A stretch of DNA of 38,843 bases, taken from Streptacidiphilus carbonis (GTDB lineage Bacteria; Actinomycetota; Actinomycetes; Streptomycetales; Streptomycetaceae). Positions 30,750-38,608 of the stretch are shown one piece after another. The DNA lies in NCBI RefSeq assembly GCF_000787775.1, contig NZ_BBPM01000066.1:1-38843 (forward strand). Direction: 5' to 3'. Numbering within the stretch: the first letter of the stretch is position 1; each line of letters begins with the position of its first letter. A model generated the notes under the pieces. That model had not been told where the DNA came from and searched no databases. It saw only the letters and a list, made by a program, of their open reading frames with translations. The position numbers and the translations under genes were made by a program.

Positions 30750-31981
30750 GGCAGCTCCGCCGTCACGGTCGTCGGTCCCCCGGCGGGGCTGCTGACGCGG
30801 AAGGTGCCGTCGACCGAGCCGACCCGCTTTGCCAGCCCGCTCAGCCCCGTCCCGGCGCAGGCGTCGGCACCGCCCAGCCCGTCGTCGGTGACGTGCACCC
30901 GCAACACCTTCCCGACCCGTCGGACGGTCACCACGACCCGCGTCGCACGGGCATGCTTGGTCACGTTGGTCAGCGCCTCGGAGATCACGAAGTAGGCGAC
31001 CGACTCCACGGCCGGCGCGACCCGCTCGTCGAGATCCACCCGTAGGCGGACCGGCAACGGCACCCGCGCGGCCAGCCCGGACAACGCCGCGTCCAACCCT
31101 CGGTCTTCGAGGACCGGCGGGTGCAACCCGCGCACCAGGTCGTTGAGTTCGGCGATCGCCTCCTTCGCCTCGAGATGAGCCTCCGCGAGCACCTCGCGAG
31201 CCCCGCCCGACAGGTCGGGGCGGGTGGCCATCGCCAGGCTCAGGTTGACCGCGAGGGAGACCAGCCGCTGCTGGGTGCCGTCGTGCAGGTCACGCTCGAT
31301 GCGGCGGCGCTCGGCATCGACCGCCTCGATCAGGTCGGTTCGGCTCCCGGCCAGGTAGTCGACCCGCTCCTGGAGCCGCTGCGCCCGGCTGGGCCCGAGC
31401 AGCACCAACGCGGGACGCGACTCCAACCGGGCCACCGCCCCGGCCGCCCAGGGCACGACGCACAGCAGGGCCAGACCGCCCAGCGTGTAGCACGGCAGCT
31501 GCGTCGCGTAGCCGAACCAGTCCTGGCGGACCCCCACCGGCAGCGCCCACACCCAACCGCCGGCGGTCGCGCCCGCCAGGCCCGCGATGGCCACCACCAG
31601 CACCGACAGCTCCAGCCCGGCCAGCAACGGGCCCAGCAGCAGGTGGTATCCGAGCCGGCGCCAGGGACGCGTCACCGAGAGCCGGCGGGCGGCCGACGCC
31701 CACGACCACCGCTGCTGCACGGGCGCCGGCCGAGGGATGTCCACGCCGAGCAGCGCCCGGTGGCGGAACCGCTGAACGGCCGTCAGCACCGGGACACCGA
31801 CCAGGAGCAGGGCGGCCGACACGGGGAGCACCAGAGCCCAGTTCCCCGTCTCGGCGAGGGTCAGCACACCCCAGGACCACACGGGCACCAGAGCCAGGTG
31901 CAGCGGGACACCGGCGGCCAGGAAGCCGGCGTCCCGCCGCACCCGAAGCGCCGAGCGCCTCAGCACGGCTGGAATCGTCAT
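30737..31981 (-). CDS. Two-component sensor histidine kinase (NarL-partner type)
   Basis: 414 aa. Residues 1-190 contain about four to six hydrophobic segments (GVPLHLALVPVWSWGVLTL, WALVLPVSAALLLVGVP, LELSVLVVAIAGLAGATAGG, YTLGGLALLCVVPWAAG), so the sensor part is in the membrane. The dimerisation and phosphoacceptor helix is DAERRRIERDLHDGTQQRL with His233. The GHKL ATPase shows ISEALTNVTKHA and VTDDGLGGADACAGTGLSGL. This HisKA_3 class pairs with LuxR-type regulators such as the one that follows. The stimulus is probably a membrane or cell-envelope signal, as no external domain of size is present. Confidence 0.93.
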   Translation of the reverse strand: MTIPAVLRRSALRVRRDAGFLAAGVPLHLALVPVWSWGVLTLAETGNWALVLPVSAALLLVGVPVLTAVQRFRHRALLGVDIPRPAPVQQRWSWASAARRLSVTRPWRRLGYHLLLGPLLAGLELSVLVVAIAGLAGATAGGWVWALPVGVRQDWFGYATQLPCYTLGGLALLCVVPWAAGAVARLESRPALVLLGPSRAQRLQERVDYLAGSRTDLIEAVDAERRRIERDLHDGTQQRLVSLAVNLSLAMATRPDLSGGAREVLAEAHLEAKEAIAELNDLVRGLHPPVLEDRGLDAALSGLAARVPLPVRLRVDLDERVAPAVESVAYFVISEALTNVTKHARATRVVVTVRRVGKVLRVHVTDDGLGGADACAGTGLSGLAKRVGSVDGTFRVSSPAGGPTTVTAELPCGL

Positions 31982-32170
31982 GGCTCGACCCTAGGACAGC
32001 CCGACGGGGGCCTGCCATGAGGCCTGTACCCGGATCCACGGTGAAACCAGTGCCACCCCCACGAACGGCGGGGTCGATGGGCTCTGCTCGCCGAGTCCGC
32101 AGCCGGGAGCGGAGATCCCGCGCCTGACCACGCACGGTGCGACCGTACGGGGCCGGCCCGTCACAGGGAG

Positions 32171-32908
32171 TCAGGCCAGCCCGCCGGACGCCCGCAGGTT
32201 CTGGCCGGTGATCCACCGGCCGTCCGGGCCCGTGAGGAACGCGACGACATCGGCCACGTCGGACGGCTGCCCGAGCCGGCCGAGGGGCGTCAGGCCGATG
32301 ACCGCCTGGAGCGCCTGTTCGGGATTGGTCCCACGCAGCAGCTCGGTATCGGTCGCGCCGGGGGACACGGTGTTGACGGTGATCCCGCGAGGCCCGAGCT
32401 CCCTGGCGACGACCGCGGTCAACTGCTCGACCGCACCCTTGCTGGCAGCGTACGGTGCGATGCCCGGGGCCGGCCGCACGGTGTTCAGTGTGGAGATGTT
32501 CACGATGCGGCCGCCGTCGCGCATGTGCCTGGCCGCGTAGCGCATCGTCAGGAAGACCGACCTGGCGTTGACCGCCATCACGCTGTCGAACAACTCCGCG
32601 TCGGTCTGGGCCAGCGGCGTCGGGGTGAAGGACATGGCAGCGTTGTTGACCAGGATGTCCAGGCCGCCGAGATGTGCCTCGGCGGCTTCCATCAACTGTT
32701 CCGGCCCGTCCGGCTCCTTGAGGTCCAGGCGCATTGCCCGGGCCCTGCCGCCGGCCGCCTGCACGACGCCGACGACCTCGGCTGCGGCCGCCTCACTGGT
32801 GGCGTAGTTGAAGACCACGTCCACCCCCTCACGGCACAGCCGTTCGACGATCGCCCGGCCGATACCCCGGGACCCACCCGTGACGACCGCGGTCATACCT
32901 TGCAACAC
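32171..32908 (-). CDS. Short-chain dehydrogenase/reductase (SDR)
   Basis: 245 aa from the GTG at 32908; TTG 32905 and ATG 32896 are alternatives, and GGAGG at 32913-32917 favours the first two. Classical SDR: cofactor motif TAVVTGGSRGIGRAI, NNAA in place of NNAG, catalytic Ser in IVNISTLNTV and the YxxxK motif in APYAASKGAV. The C-terminal GRWITGQNLRASGGLA is typical of FabG-like oxidoreductases. The Arg-rich extension in the open frame upstream to 33175 is not coding. Cytosolic NAD(P)-dependent oxidoreductase of unknown substrate. Confidence 0.92.
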   Translation of the reverse strand: MLQGMTAVVTGGSRGIGRAIVERLCREGVDVVFNYATSEAAAAEVVGVVQAAGGRARAMRLDLKEPDGPEQLMEAAEAHLGGLDILVNNAAMSFTPTPLAQTDAELFDSVMAVNARSVFLTMRYAARHMRDGGRIVNISTLNTVRPAPGIAPYAASKGAVEQLTAVVARELGPRGITVNTVSPGATDTELLRGTNPEQALQAVIGLTPLGRLGQPSDVADVVAFLTGPDGRWITGQNLRASGGLA

Positions 32909-33186
32909 TGTTCCTCCGCACCGGTGACAAGTCGCGCTAGGACGTCCGAACGTTAGTACACCTTCCCGGTGTCCAGGTCGAGGGCGGCGAGCATGTGCAT
33001 CACCCCGTCGTAGCTGGGTGTCCGTCGGCTGGACCGCCTGCGCTGCCGCGGGTGAACGCAGTCCACGCCTGGATGCACAAGGACGTGGGGTGGGATCACT
33101 CGATGGTCGTAGGCCGGCGTGCGACAGGAGCGGCCGCATGCTCGACTGGGGCTCGTCCCATTCCCACCCCGACACGGGAGAGCACT

Positions 33187-33483
33187 GTGGCGATCATCGC
33201 CGTCTTCGATGCGCCTGGCATGACCCAGGCCATGTATGAACAGGGCACCAACCAGATCACCGGCGGGCACGGGGGCGTCAAGAAGGCGTCCGACTGGCCT
33301 GTCCCGGGCCTCATCTCACACGCGGCCGCCCCCACGCCGAACGGCTGGCTCGTCGTCGACGTATGGGAGTCCGAAGACGCGTTCCGCAAGTTCGGCGAAA
33401 TGCTCATGCCGATGCTCAAGGAGGTCGGCGCGCCGGACGTTCAGCCCAAGATCTACCCGGCATTCAACGTCGTCACTTCCTGA
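33187..33483 (+). CDS. Small ABM-like dimeric alpha/beta-barrel protein
   Basis: 98 aa from the GTG at 33187 (GGGAG seven bases upstream); the frame is open earlier without support. The single domain shows IIAVFDAPGMTQAMYEQ, GLISHAAAPTPNGWLVVDVW, ESEDAFRKFGEMLMPML, and ends in PKIYPAFNVV. The pattern is a ferredoxin-like barrel related to antibiotic biosynthesis monooxygenases. It resembles the two-domain protein at 27136 in fold only. No catalytic residue can be assigned. It is convergent with the phosphatase gene. Confidence 0.8.
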   Translation: MAIIAVFDAPGMTQAMYEQGTNQITGGHGGVKKASDWPVPGLISHAAAPTPNGWLVVDVWESEDAFRKFGEMLMPMLKEVGAPDVQPKIYPAFNVVTS

Positions 33484-33676
33484 CCTCGGTCGACGACGGC
33501 CTCGGCCCGGTTTCCGGGTGGCTGGTCACGACGGCCGGAATGCGTCCTCGGCATTCTCGTCGCCCTGGAACTCCCAGAACTCCACGGCGCGCAGGGGCGG
33601 CTTCGCCACCCGTGACGACGCGCGCGCGGCCCTGCGCCGCCCCGGGCCCCGACCGAATGGGAGTCCTGGAGTGCGG

Positions 33677-35422
33677 TCACGCCCCCGGCAGGGTCTGCTC
33701 GGCCCAGATCGTCTTGCCGGTGTGGTGCTGGCGGCTGCCCCAGCGCTGGGTGAGCTGGGCGACGAGCAGCAGCCCGCGGCCGCCTTCGTCGAAGGTGCGG
33801 GCCCGGCGCAGATGCGGCGAGGTGTTGCTGGCGTCGGACACCTCGCAGATCAGCGAGGCGTCGTGGATCAGCCGCAGCCGGATCGGCGGGGTGGCGTGCC
33901 GGATGGCGTTGGTGACCAATTCGCTCACCACCAGTTCAGTGGTGAAGACTGATTCGTCCAGCCCCCACTCGACGAGCCGCTCGGCCACCAGCCGGCGGAT
34001 GACGGACACCGAGGCGGGGTCAGGCTCCACTTCCCAGGTGCTGACCCGGGAGGGGTCCAGGCCCCGGGTCCTGGACAGCAGCAGGGCTGTGTCATCAGGC
34101 GTCTCCCGGCCCGGGAGCAGGGCGTCCAGGACCGAGTCGCAGATGGATTCCAGCGAACCGGTGGCACCGCGGAGCACCTCGGCCAGGGCCGCGCTGCCGG
34201 CGTCGGGGTCGCGGCGGCGGTCCTCGACCAGGCCGTCGGTGTACAGGGCCAGCAGGGACCCCTCCGGGAGATCCCGCTCCACCGCCTCGAACGGCAGACT
34301 GCCGACGCCCAGCGGCGGTCCGACCGGGAGTTCCACGAATTCCACCGAGCCGTCGGGCAGCGCCAGCGCCGGCGGCGGGTGCCCGGCCGAGGCCATCGAA
34401 CACCTGCGGGTGACCGGGTCGTACACCGCGTACAGGCAGGTGGCCCCGACGTCACCGGCCAGCTGGTCGGCGTCGTTCTCCATGGACAACCGGACGACCA
34501 GGTCGTCCAGGTGGGTCAGCAACTCGTCCGGGGGCAGATCGACGTCCGCCAGGGTGCGTACTGCGGTGCGCAGCCGTCCCATCGTCGCGGACGCCTCGAT
34601 ACCGTGGCCCACCACGTCGCCGACCACCAGGCCGACCCGCGCGCCGGACAGCGGAATGACGTCGAACCAGTCGCCGCCGACACCGGCGTGCGGAGCGGCG
34701 GGCAGGTACCGGGACGCCACCTCCACGGCCGCCGGGCGGGGCAGCGACTGCGGCAGCAGGCTCCGCTGCAAGGACAGGGCGGTCTCGCGCTCGCGCGAGA
34801 AGCGGCGCGCGTTGTCGATGCAGACACCGGCCCGGGTGGTGATCTCCTCGGCGAGCAGCGCGTCGTCCGGTGCGTAGGGCTCCGGTTGCCGATAGCGGAA
34901 GAAGACGGCTACCCCGAGGGTGGTTCCCCTGGCCCGGACCGGCACTGCCATGACGGAGTGCAGCCCGTACCGCTCGATGCGCCCGGCCCTGGGCGACCCG
35001 GCCTCCGGCCAGCCGTGCACCGTCATTCCCGCGACGTCCTGGATGACCGGGGACCCGGTGGCCAGGCATCGCGCGTGCGGTGAGGCGGGCGGGTAGACGT
35101 CCGCGGTCCCCAGCTCCAGGCCGGCCTCGGGGCAGCCTTCGGTGATGGATCGGTGGGCCGTGCGGGTGAGAACCACGCCTGCGGCGGACGGTCCGGGCAG
35201 CCCGGATCTCGGCTCACCGTCGCCGGCGGGGTGCTCCAGCAGGTCCACGGTGACGAAGTCCGCGAGGTACGGAACGCACACCTCGGCCAGTTCCTCGGCC
35301 GTACGAGTGAGGTCCAGGGTCGTGCCGATGCGCACGCTGGCCTCATTGACAAGCAGCAGCCGGCGCCGCCCCCAGATATCGCTCGGTGGTGTCGTGAGCG
35401 GTGAGGCACACGCCGTGAACAT
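33677..35422 (-). CDS. GAF-SpoIIE/PP2C phosphatase-HATPase, 3' part of a frameshifted gene
   Basis: Up to 581 codons in this frame; homology begins near 35376. Domains: GAF (RRRLLLVNEASVRIGTTLDL to about residue 215), SpoIIE-type PP2C (GVGGDWFDVIPLSGARVGLV, GDVVGHGIEAS, YTDGLVEDRR, DDTALLLSR) and a C-terminal GHKL ATPase (ELVVSELVTNAIRHA, DEGGRGLLLVAQLTQRWG). All metal-binding Asp residues are present. The paralogue at 4840-7242 reads continuously from PAS into this GAF domain. Here the PAS part is in another frame ending at 35343, so the two must once have been one protein of about 800 aa. The listed start (35422) is only the nominal open-frame start. Activity would be RsbU-like phosphatase with an attached anti-sigma-type kinase fold. 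Confidence 0.85.
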   Translation of the reverse strand: MFTACASPLTTPPSDIWGRRRLLLVNEASVRIGTTLDLTRTAEELAEVCVPYLADFVTVDLLEHPAGDGEPRSGLPGPSAAGVVLTRTAHRSITEGCPEAGLELGTADVYPPASPHARCLATGSPVIQDVAGMTVHGWPEAGSPRAGRIERYGLHSVMAVPVRARGTTLGVAVFFRYRQPEPYAPDDALLAEEITTRAGVCIDNARRFSRERETALSLQRSLLPQSLPRPAAVEVASRYLPAAPHAGVGGDWFDVIPLSGARVGLVVGDVVGHGIEASATMGRLRTAVRTLADVDLPPDELLTHLDDLVVRLSMENDADQLAGDVGATCLYAVYDPVTRRCSMASAGHPPPALALPDGSVEFVELPVGPPLGVGSLPFEAVERDLPEGSLLALYTDGLVEDRRRDPDAGSAALAEVLRGATGSLESICDSVLDALLPGRETPDDTALLLSRTRGLDPSRVSTWEVEPDPASVSVIRRLVAERLVEWGLDESVFTTELVVSELVTNAIRHATPPIRLRLIHDASLICEVSDASNTSPHLRRARTFDEGGRGLLLVAQLTQRWGSRQHHTGKTIWAEQTLPGA

Positions 35423-36098
35423 TGCCGTCGTCGTCGGCCAGCGGCGTCAGATTCGCCATCCAGGCGTGTTCCCGGTTCTCTCCCCCGGTGCGCAGGAAGG
35501 TCTCCACATCGAGCCGTTCGCCGGTCCTCAGCACGCGCAGCATCTGCGTCTCCAGCTCGGCACTCTGCGGCTTGCCCCCGATCTCCGGGAGCCTCAGGCC
35601 CTGGATCTCCTCCTGGGGCAGCCCGATGACCTCAGCCATCGCGTCGTTCATGGAGAGCAACCGCAGAGACGTGTCGTACACCGCGACCGGGCACGGTGAC
35701 CGGGTGAAGCCCCACCTGGCCACATCGTCCTGCCCGACCTCCGGCCCCGGCTGCGGCAGCGCGCTGACCAGCAACCATCCGCCGTCCGGTGTCTTGTCGG
35801 GATCCACCGCGTGGGCCAACAGCCGCACCTTCACCGGCCTTCCGTCCCGATGCCGCAGGACAGCCGTGCCGTTCCAGCGGACGTCCCCTGCCGCGGGCGG
35901 TGCGGCGTCCTGTGCACCGGCCAGCAACTCCGCGGCGGGACGGCCCACCACCTCCTCGGCCGCGTAGCCCAGCAGCCGGGTCGCGCCGGCGTTCCATTCC
36001 GTCACGGCTCCGTAGCCGTCCACCCGCACGCGGGCGCTGGCTTCCTCCCCGAACGGCCCATGCGGGTGACCCGCCGACCCACCGTCCTGCTCTCTCAT
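35343..36098 (-). CDS. Tandem PAS domain protein, 5' part of the frameshifted SpoIIE phosphatase gene
   Basis: 251 aa; ATG 36098. PAS 1 at about 18-110 (ARVRVDGYGAVTEWNAGATR, LLGYAAEEVVGRPAAELL). PAS 2 at about 128-240 (CPVAVYDTSLRLLSMNDAM, then GENREHAWMANLTPLADDD and HGVCLTAHDTTERY). After Tyr the frame gives an eight-residue nonsense tail and stops. Shifting by one base at about 35375 continues directly as WGRRRLLLVNEAS, matching EYWARQRLLVLGEAS in the intact paralogue at 4840. Either the gene is disrupted or the sequence has a one-base error. On its own it would be a soluble PAS sensor without an output. Confidence 0.8.
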   Translation of the reverse strand: MREQDGGSAGHPHGPFGEEASARVRVDGYGAVTEWNAGATRLLGYAAEEVVGRPAAELLAGAQDAAPPAAGDVRWNGTAVLRHRDGRPVKVRLLAHAVDPDKTPDGGWLLVSALPQPGPEVGQDDVARWGFTRSPCPVAVYDTSLRLLSMNDAMAEVIGLPQEEIQGLRLPEIGGKPQSAELETQMLRVLRTGERLDVETFLRTGGENREHAWMANLTPLADDDGNVHGVCLTAHDTTERYLGAAPAAACQ

Positions 36099-36358
36099 GG
36101 GTCGCCGTCCTCGTCCCGATGCCCTGGCCCGTAAACCTACCGTCGGCCCTCGACAATCCCTTCACGGACAGCTTTGCCCAGACCCCCACCATTCTCAACG
36201 CAGGGGCGCGGCGAATCGCTGAGGCCGAAGGGATCAGAGGGGCAGGGGTCGGGTAGGTCGGGTACTCGACACCTGGACATACCGGCTAAGGGCTGTCCCG
36301 TTATCTCCCACAGGCTGGCGGCGGAGATGTGTCGGTGGGGCTTGAGACACTCTGGTCC

Positions 36359-36877
36359 ATGCTGATCAAGGGATACGACTACGGGCCGCTGGTCGCAGGC
36401 GAGTGGCTGCTTGAGCGTTCCGGGTTCTGGTCCAATCACCTACTGGCCATGTGCCGGTTCACCTCGGGTGAGATCCGGCCGGCACCCGAGTGGTTCGGTG
36501 ACGACGGCGCCGACACGGACGCCCTGGCCGGCCTGTCCTGGCGCGACATCTCTCACATCGCCGATACGCCGGACCTGACCGCACCGGGCGTGCACGACAC
36601 CGAGGCACGACTCCTGCTCCTGCTGCCGCTGCTCGCCGACGACGAACTGCCGCCGGAAGCGCCGGCACGGGCAAACGCCGCCCTCACAGCCGTCGGAGCA
36701 CCCGAGGACTCCGCCCAGGACACCGCTGACCACCTCCTTCGGAACAGGCGGCCCGCAGCCAGTCGCCGTGGTGGTGCCGACTCCCCCCTGAGCGGTGGCA
36801 GCCGCCGTCTCACTGAGCCGCACTCAGATCCGGATCCAGCGGTTTCGGATCCACTGGGACGACGGGGTGCTCGGTGA
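36359..36877 (+). CDS. Hypothetical protein
   Basis: 172 aa from ATG 36359; a GTG at 36329 is also in frame and neither has a strong ribosome-binding site. The first 120 residues look like real protein (YDYGPLVAGEWLLERSGFW, RPAPEWFGDDGADTDALAGL, HDTEARLLLLLPLLADDELP). They have acidic and Trp-rich segments typical of a small actinomycete hypothetical family that I cannot name. The last 45 residues are Arg/Ser/Pro-rich and doubtful, so a frameshift near 36760-36800 is possible. No signal peptide or membrane helix. Confidence 0.6.
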   Translation: MLIKGYDYGPLVAGEWLLERSGFWSNHLLAMCRFTSGEIRPAPEWFGDDGADTDALAGLSWRDISHIADTPDLTAPGVHDTEARLLLLLPLLADDELPPEAPARANAALTAVGAPEDSAQDTADHLLRNRRPAASRRGGADSPLSGGSRRLTEPHSDPDPAVSDPLGRRGAR

Positions 36878-36947
36878 CGTGTGCGGGTACGTCGTCGAGC
36901 ACCTGGGCAACCCGGGCGACATCTCCACCGATGCCGAGGCAGGATAG
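36795..36947 (+). CDS. Possible 50-residue ORF or displaced C-terminus
   Basis: A frame from GTG 36795 to TAG 36947 contains a coding-like stretch (QRFRIHWDDGVLGDVCGYVV, then EHLGNPGDIS). It overlaps the doubtful tail of the preceding gene in another frame. It may be a remnant of a separate gene. No ribosome-binding site of note. Confidence 0.25.
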   Translation: MAAAVSLSRTQIRIQRFRIHWDDGVLGDVCGYVVEHLGNPGDISTDAEAG

Positions 36948-37032
36948 CGCCGTTACGCTTTTGAGGGCCTCCGTAGGCGAACGGCAGACGGTACGGTCTG
37001 ACGGTATGTCGACGATCGCGTTGAGGTGACAG

Positions 37033-38163
37033 ATGCCGCTGACTCCCGAAGACGTTAGCAAGAAGCAGTTCACGACTGTCCGCCTTCGCGAGGGCTACGA
37101 CATGAAACAGGTCGATGACTTCCTCGACGCGGTCGAAGCCGAGCTCACGCGACTCATTGGGGAGGTCGAGGACCTCCACGCCAACAACGAGGACCTCAGC
37201 ACCAAGCTGAAGGCCGCTCAGAGCCAGGCGCGCGGGCAACTCCAAATACGCGAGGGTCCCAAGTCGCGTGACACCTCGCCTCCGGCCCTCATCGCCCCTC
37301 TTGAGGTGCACCAAGCACTGGGACAGGACGATCCCCGGCGTATCGGTCGCTATCGTCTGACAGCCCGTCTGGGTCAAGGAGGCATGGGAACTGTGTACCT
37401 CGGCCGCTCCCCTGGACAACGTTTGGTCGCGGTCAAGGTCGTCAGGGCCGAATTCGCCGCCGACCCGGACTTCCGCGGACGGTTCAACCGAGAGATCGAG
37501 ACGTCGCGCCGCGTCGGCGGGTTCTATACCGCTGCGGTGGTCGACGCTGATGCCCAAGGTGATCCGCCTTGGCTGGCCACCGAGTACATCCCCGGCGTGT
37601 CCCTGCAGGAGGTCTTGCGGCAGCAGGGCGCCCTGCCGGTGCGCACCGTCCACGCCCTGGCCCTCGGCATCGCTGAGGCACTGGAGGCGATCCACTCCGG
37701 CGGCGTCGTTCACCGCGACCTGAAGCCCGGCAACATCATCGTCACGAGCGCCGGGCCACGCGTCATCGACTTCGGCATCGCCCGTGCATTTGACGGCACG
37801 GCCCTCACCCGCACCAATCACGTCATCGGCACTCCGGGATTCCTCGCTCCAGAGCAGCTCACCGGCGCAACTGTGACAGCTGCCGCTGACCTGTACGCCT
37901 TCGGCATGGTGCTGTGCCACGCCGCAGGAGCCGCTCCCTTTCCCGACGGCGAACCGCTTGCCGTGGCTCTCGGGCTACTGCCCTCCTGGCTCGTCAGCGT
38001 GATCACCCGATGCCTGGACCACGATCCAGCCAAGCGCCCGAGTCCCGCCGACGTGCTCGGCCTGCTCACCTCGAATCACTCCCCCGCAGAGGATTGGCTG
38101 CCGCTCCCCGTGCGGACGATGATCGATATGCGCCAGGCCCATATTGATTCCGCCAGCTCGTAG
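37033..38163 (+). CDS. DivIVA/Wag31 N-terminal domain fused to a Ser/Thr protein kinase
   Basis: 376 aa, ATG 37033 (GAGGTGA upstream). Residues 1-65 are a DivIVA N-terminal domain, nearly identical in pattern to Streptomyces DivIVA: MPLTPEDVSKKQFTTVRLRE, then EGYDMKQVDDFLDAVEAELT, with the membrane-binding loop (F13, R17, R19) and the start of the coiled coil (to about 66). A 35-residue linker follows. Residues 104-345 are a complete Hanks-type kinase: glycine loop LGQGGMGTV (113-121), Lys135, Glu154, HRDLKPGN (227-234), DFG (246-248), GTPGFLAPE (266-274) and Arg335. There is no membrane helix and no PASTA or repeat domain, so the DivIVA part probably sets its location at poles or hyphal tips. 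In relatives DivIVA is a kinase substrate; here scaffold and kinase are one chain. No database comparison was possible. Confidence 0.93.
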   Translation: MPLTPEDVSKKQFTTVRLREGYDMKQVDDFLDAVEAELTRLIGEVEDLHANNEDLSTKLKAAQSQARGQLQIREGPKSRDTSPPALIAPLEVHQALGQDDPRRIGRYRLTARLGQGGMGTVYLGRSPGQRLVAVKVVRAEFAADPDFRGRFNREIETSRRVGGFYTAAVVDADAQGDPPWLATEYIPGVSLQEVLRQQGALPVRTVHALALGIAEALEAIHSGGVVHRDLKPGNIIVTSAGPRVIDFGIARAFDGTALTRTNHVIGTPGFLAPEQLTGATVTAAADLYAFGMVLCHAAGAAPFPDGEPLAVALGLLPSWLVSVITRCLDHDPAKRPSPADVLGLLTSNHSPAEDWLPLPVRTMIDMRQAHIDSASS

Positions 38164-38357
38164 GGTGCGATCGCGAGTCAGGCATGAAGTGGGCGGACGT
38201 GCTGGCTGGTTAGGGGACGGAGTCGTTAGTGCTCTTGCCGCTCATGGAAGATCCACCAGTCGGGGAAGTCGCCGTTGCTGCTGACAGTGCGGAGGGTGAG
38301 GACAACTCGGCCCTGGGGACAGGTCCTCGGCAAAGTAACGCTTCGCCCGTTTCCCGA

Positions 38358-38480
38358 TCATCCGATCCCGAGGAGGGCGTGGGTCGGTGGAGGCCTCGGG
38401 CGCTGTGTCGCAGGCCGGCGGCGATACTGGTGGCGCCGGCGAGCCGGAGGGCGCCGATGGCGAGGCCGCGCCAGGTGGCA
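38358..38480 (-). pseudogene. ISAs1-type transposase C-terminal remnant
   Basis: The minus strand reads TWRGLAIGALRLAGATSIA, then AGLRHSARGLHRP. In a second frame it ends with THALLGIG and TGA at 38358. This is the characteristic end of ISAs1-family transposases (RNLAIxxxRLAGxTxIAxxLRxxARxxxRPLxLLGI). One frameshift and loss of everything upstream show it is a relic. Bases 38164-38357, between the kinase stop and this remnant, hold no gene that I can support. Confidence 0.6.
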
Positions 38481-38608
38481 CCCGTCGAGCCCGTGGACAC
38501 CTCGATGCCCGCTAATTTCGTTGAGCCCGCACCCTGCAATCGTGTTGGCTAGCGGCACCGAACTGTCAGTACCGCAGGTGTCCGCTTGGCTGTAGCAGGG
38601 AGTCCAAG

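Noticed and set aside
33363-34877. 504-codon plus-strand frame
   Set aside because: Antisense to the SpoIIE phosphatase; Ser/Arg/Pro-rich shadow with no motif.
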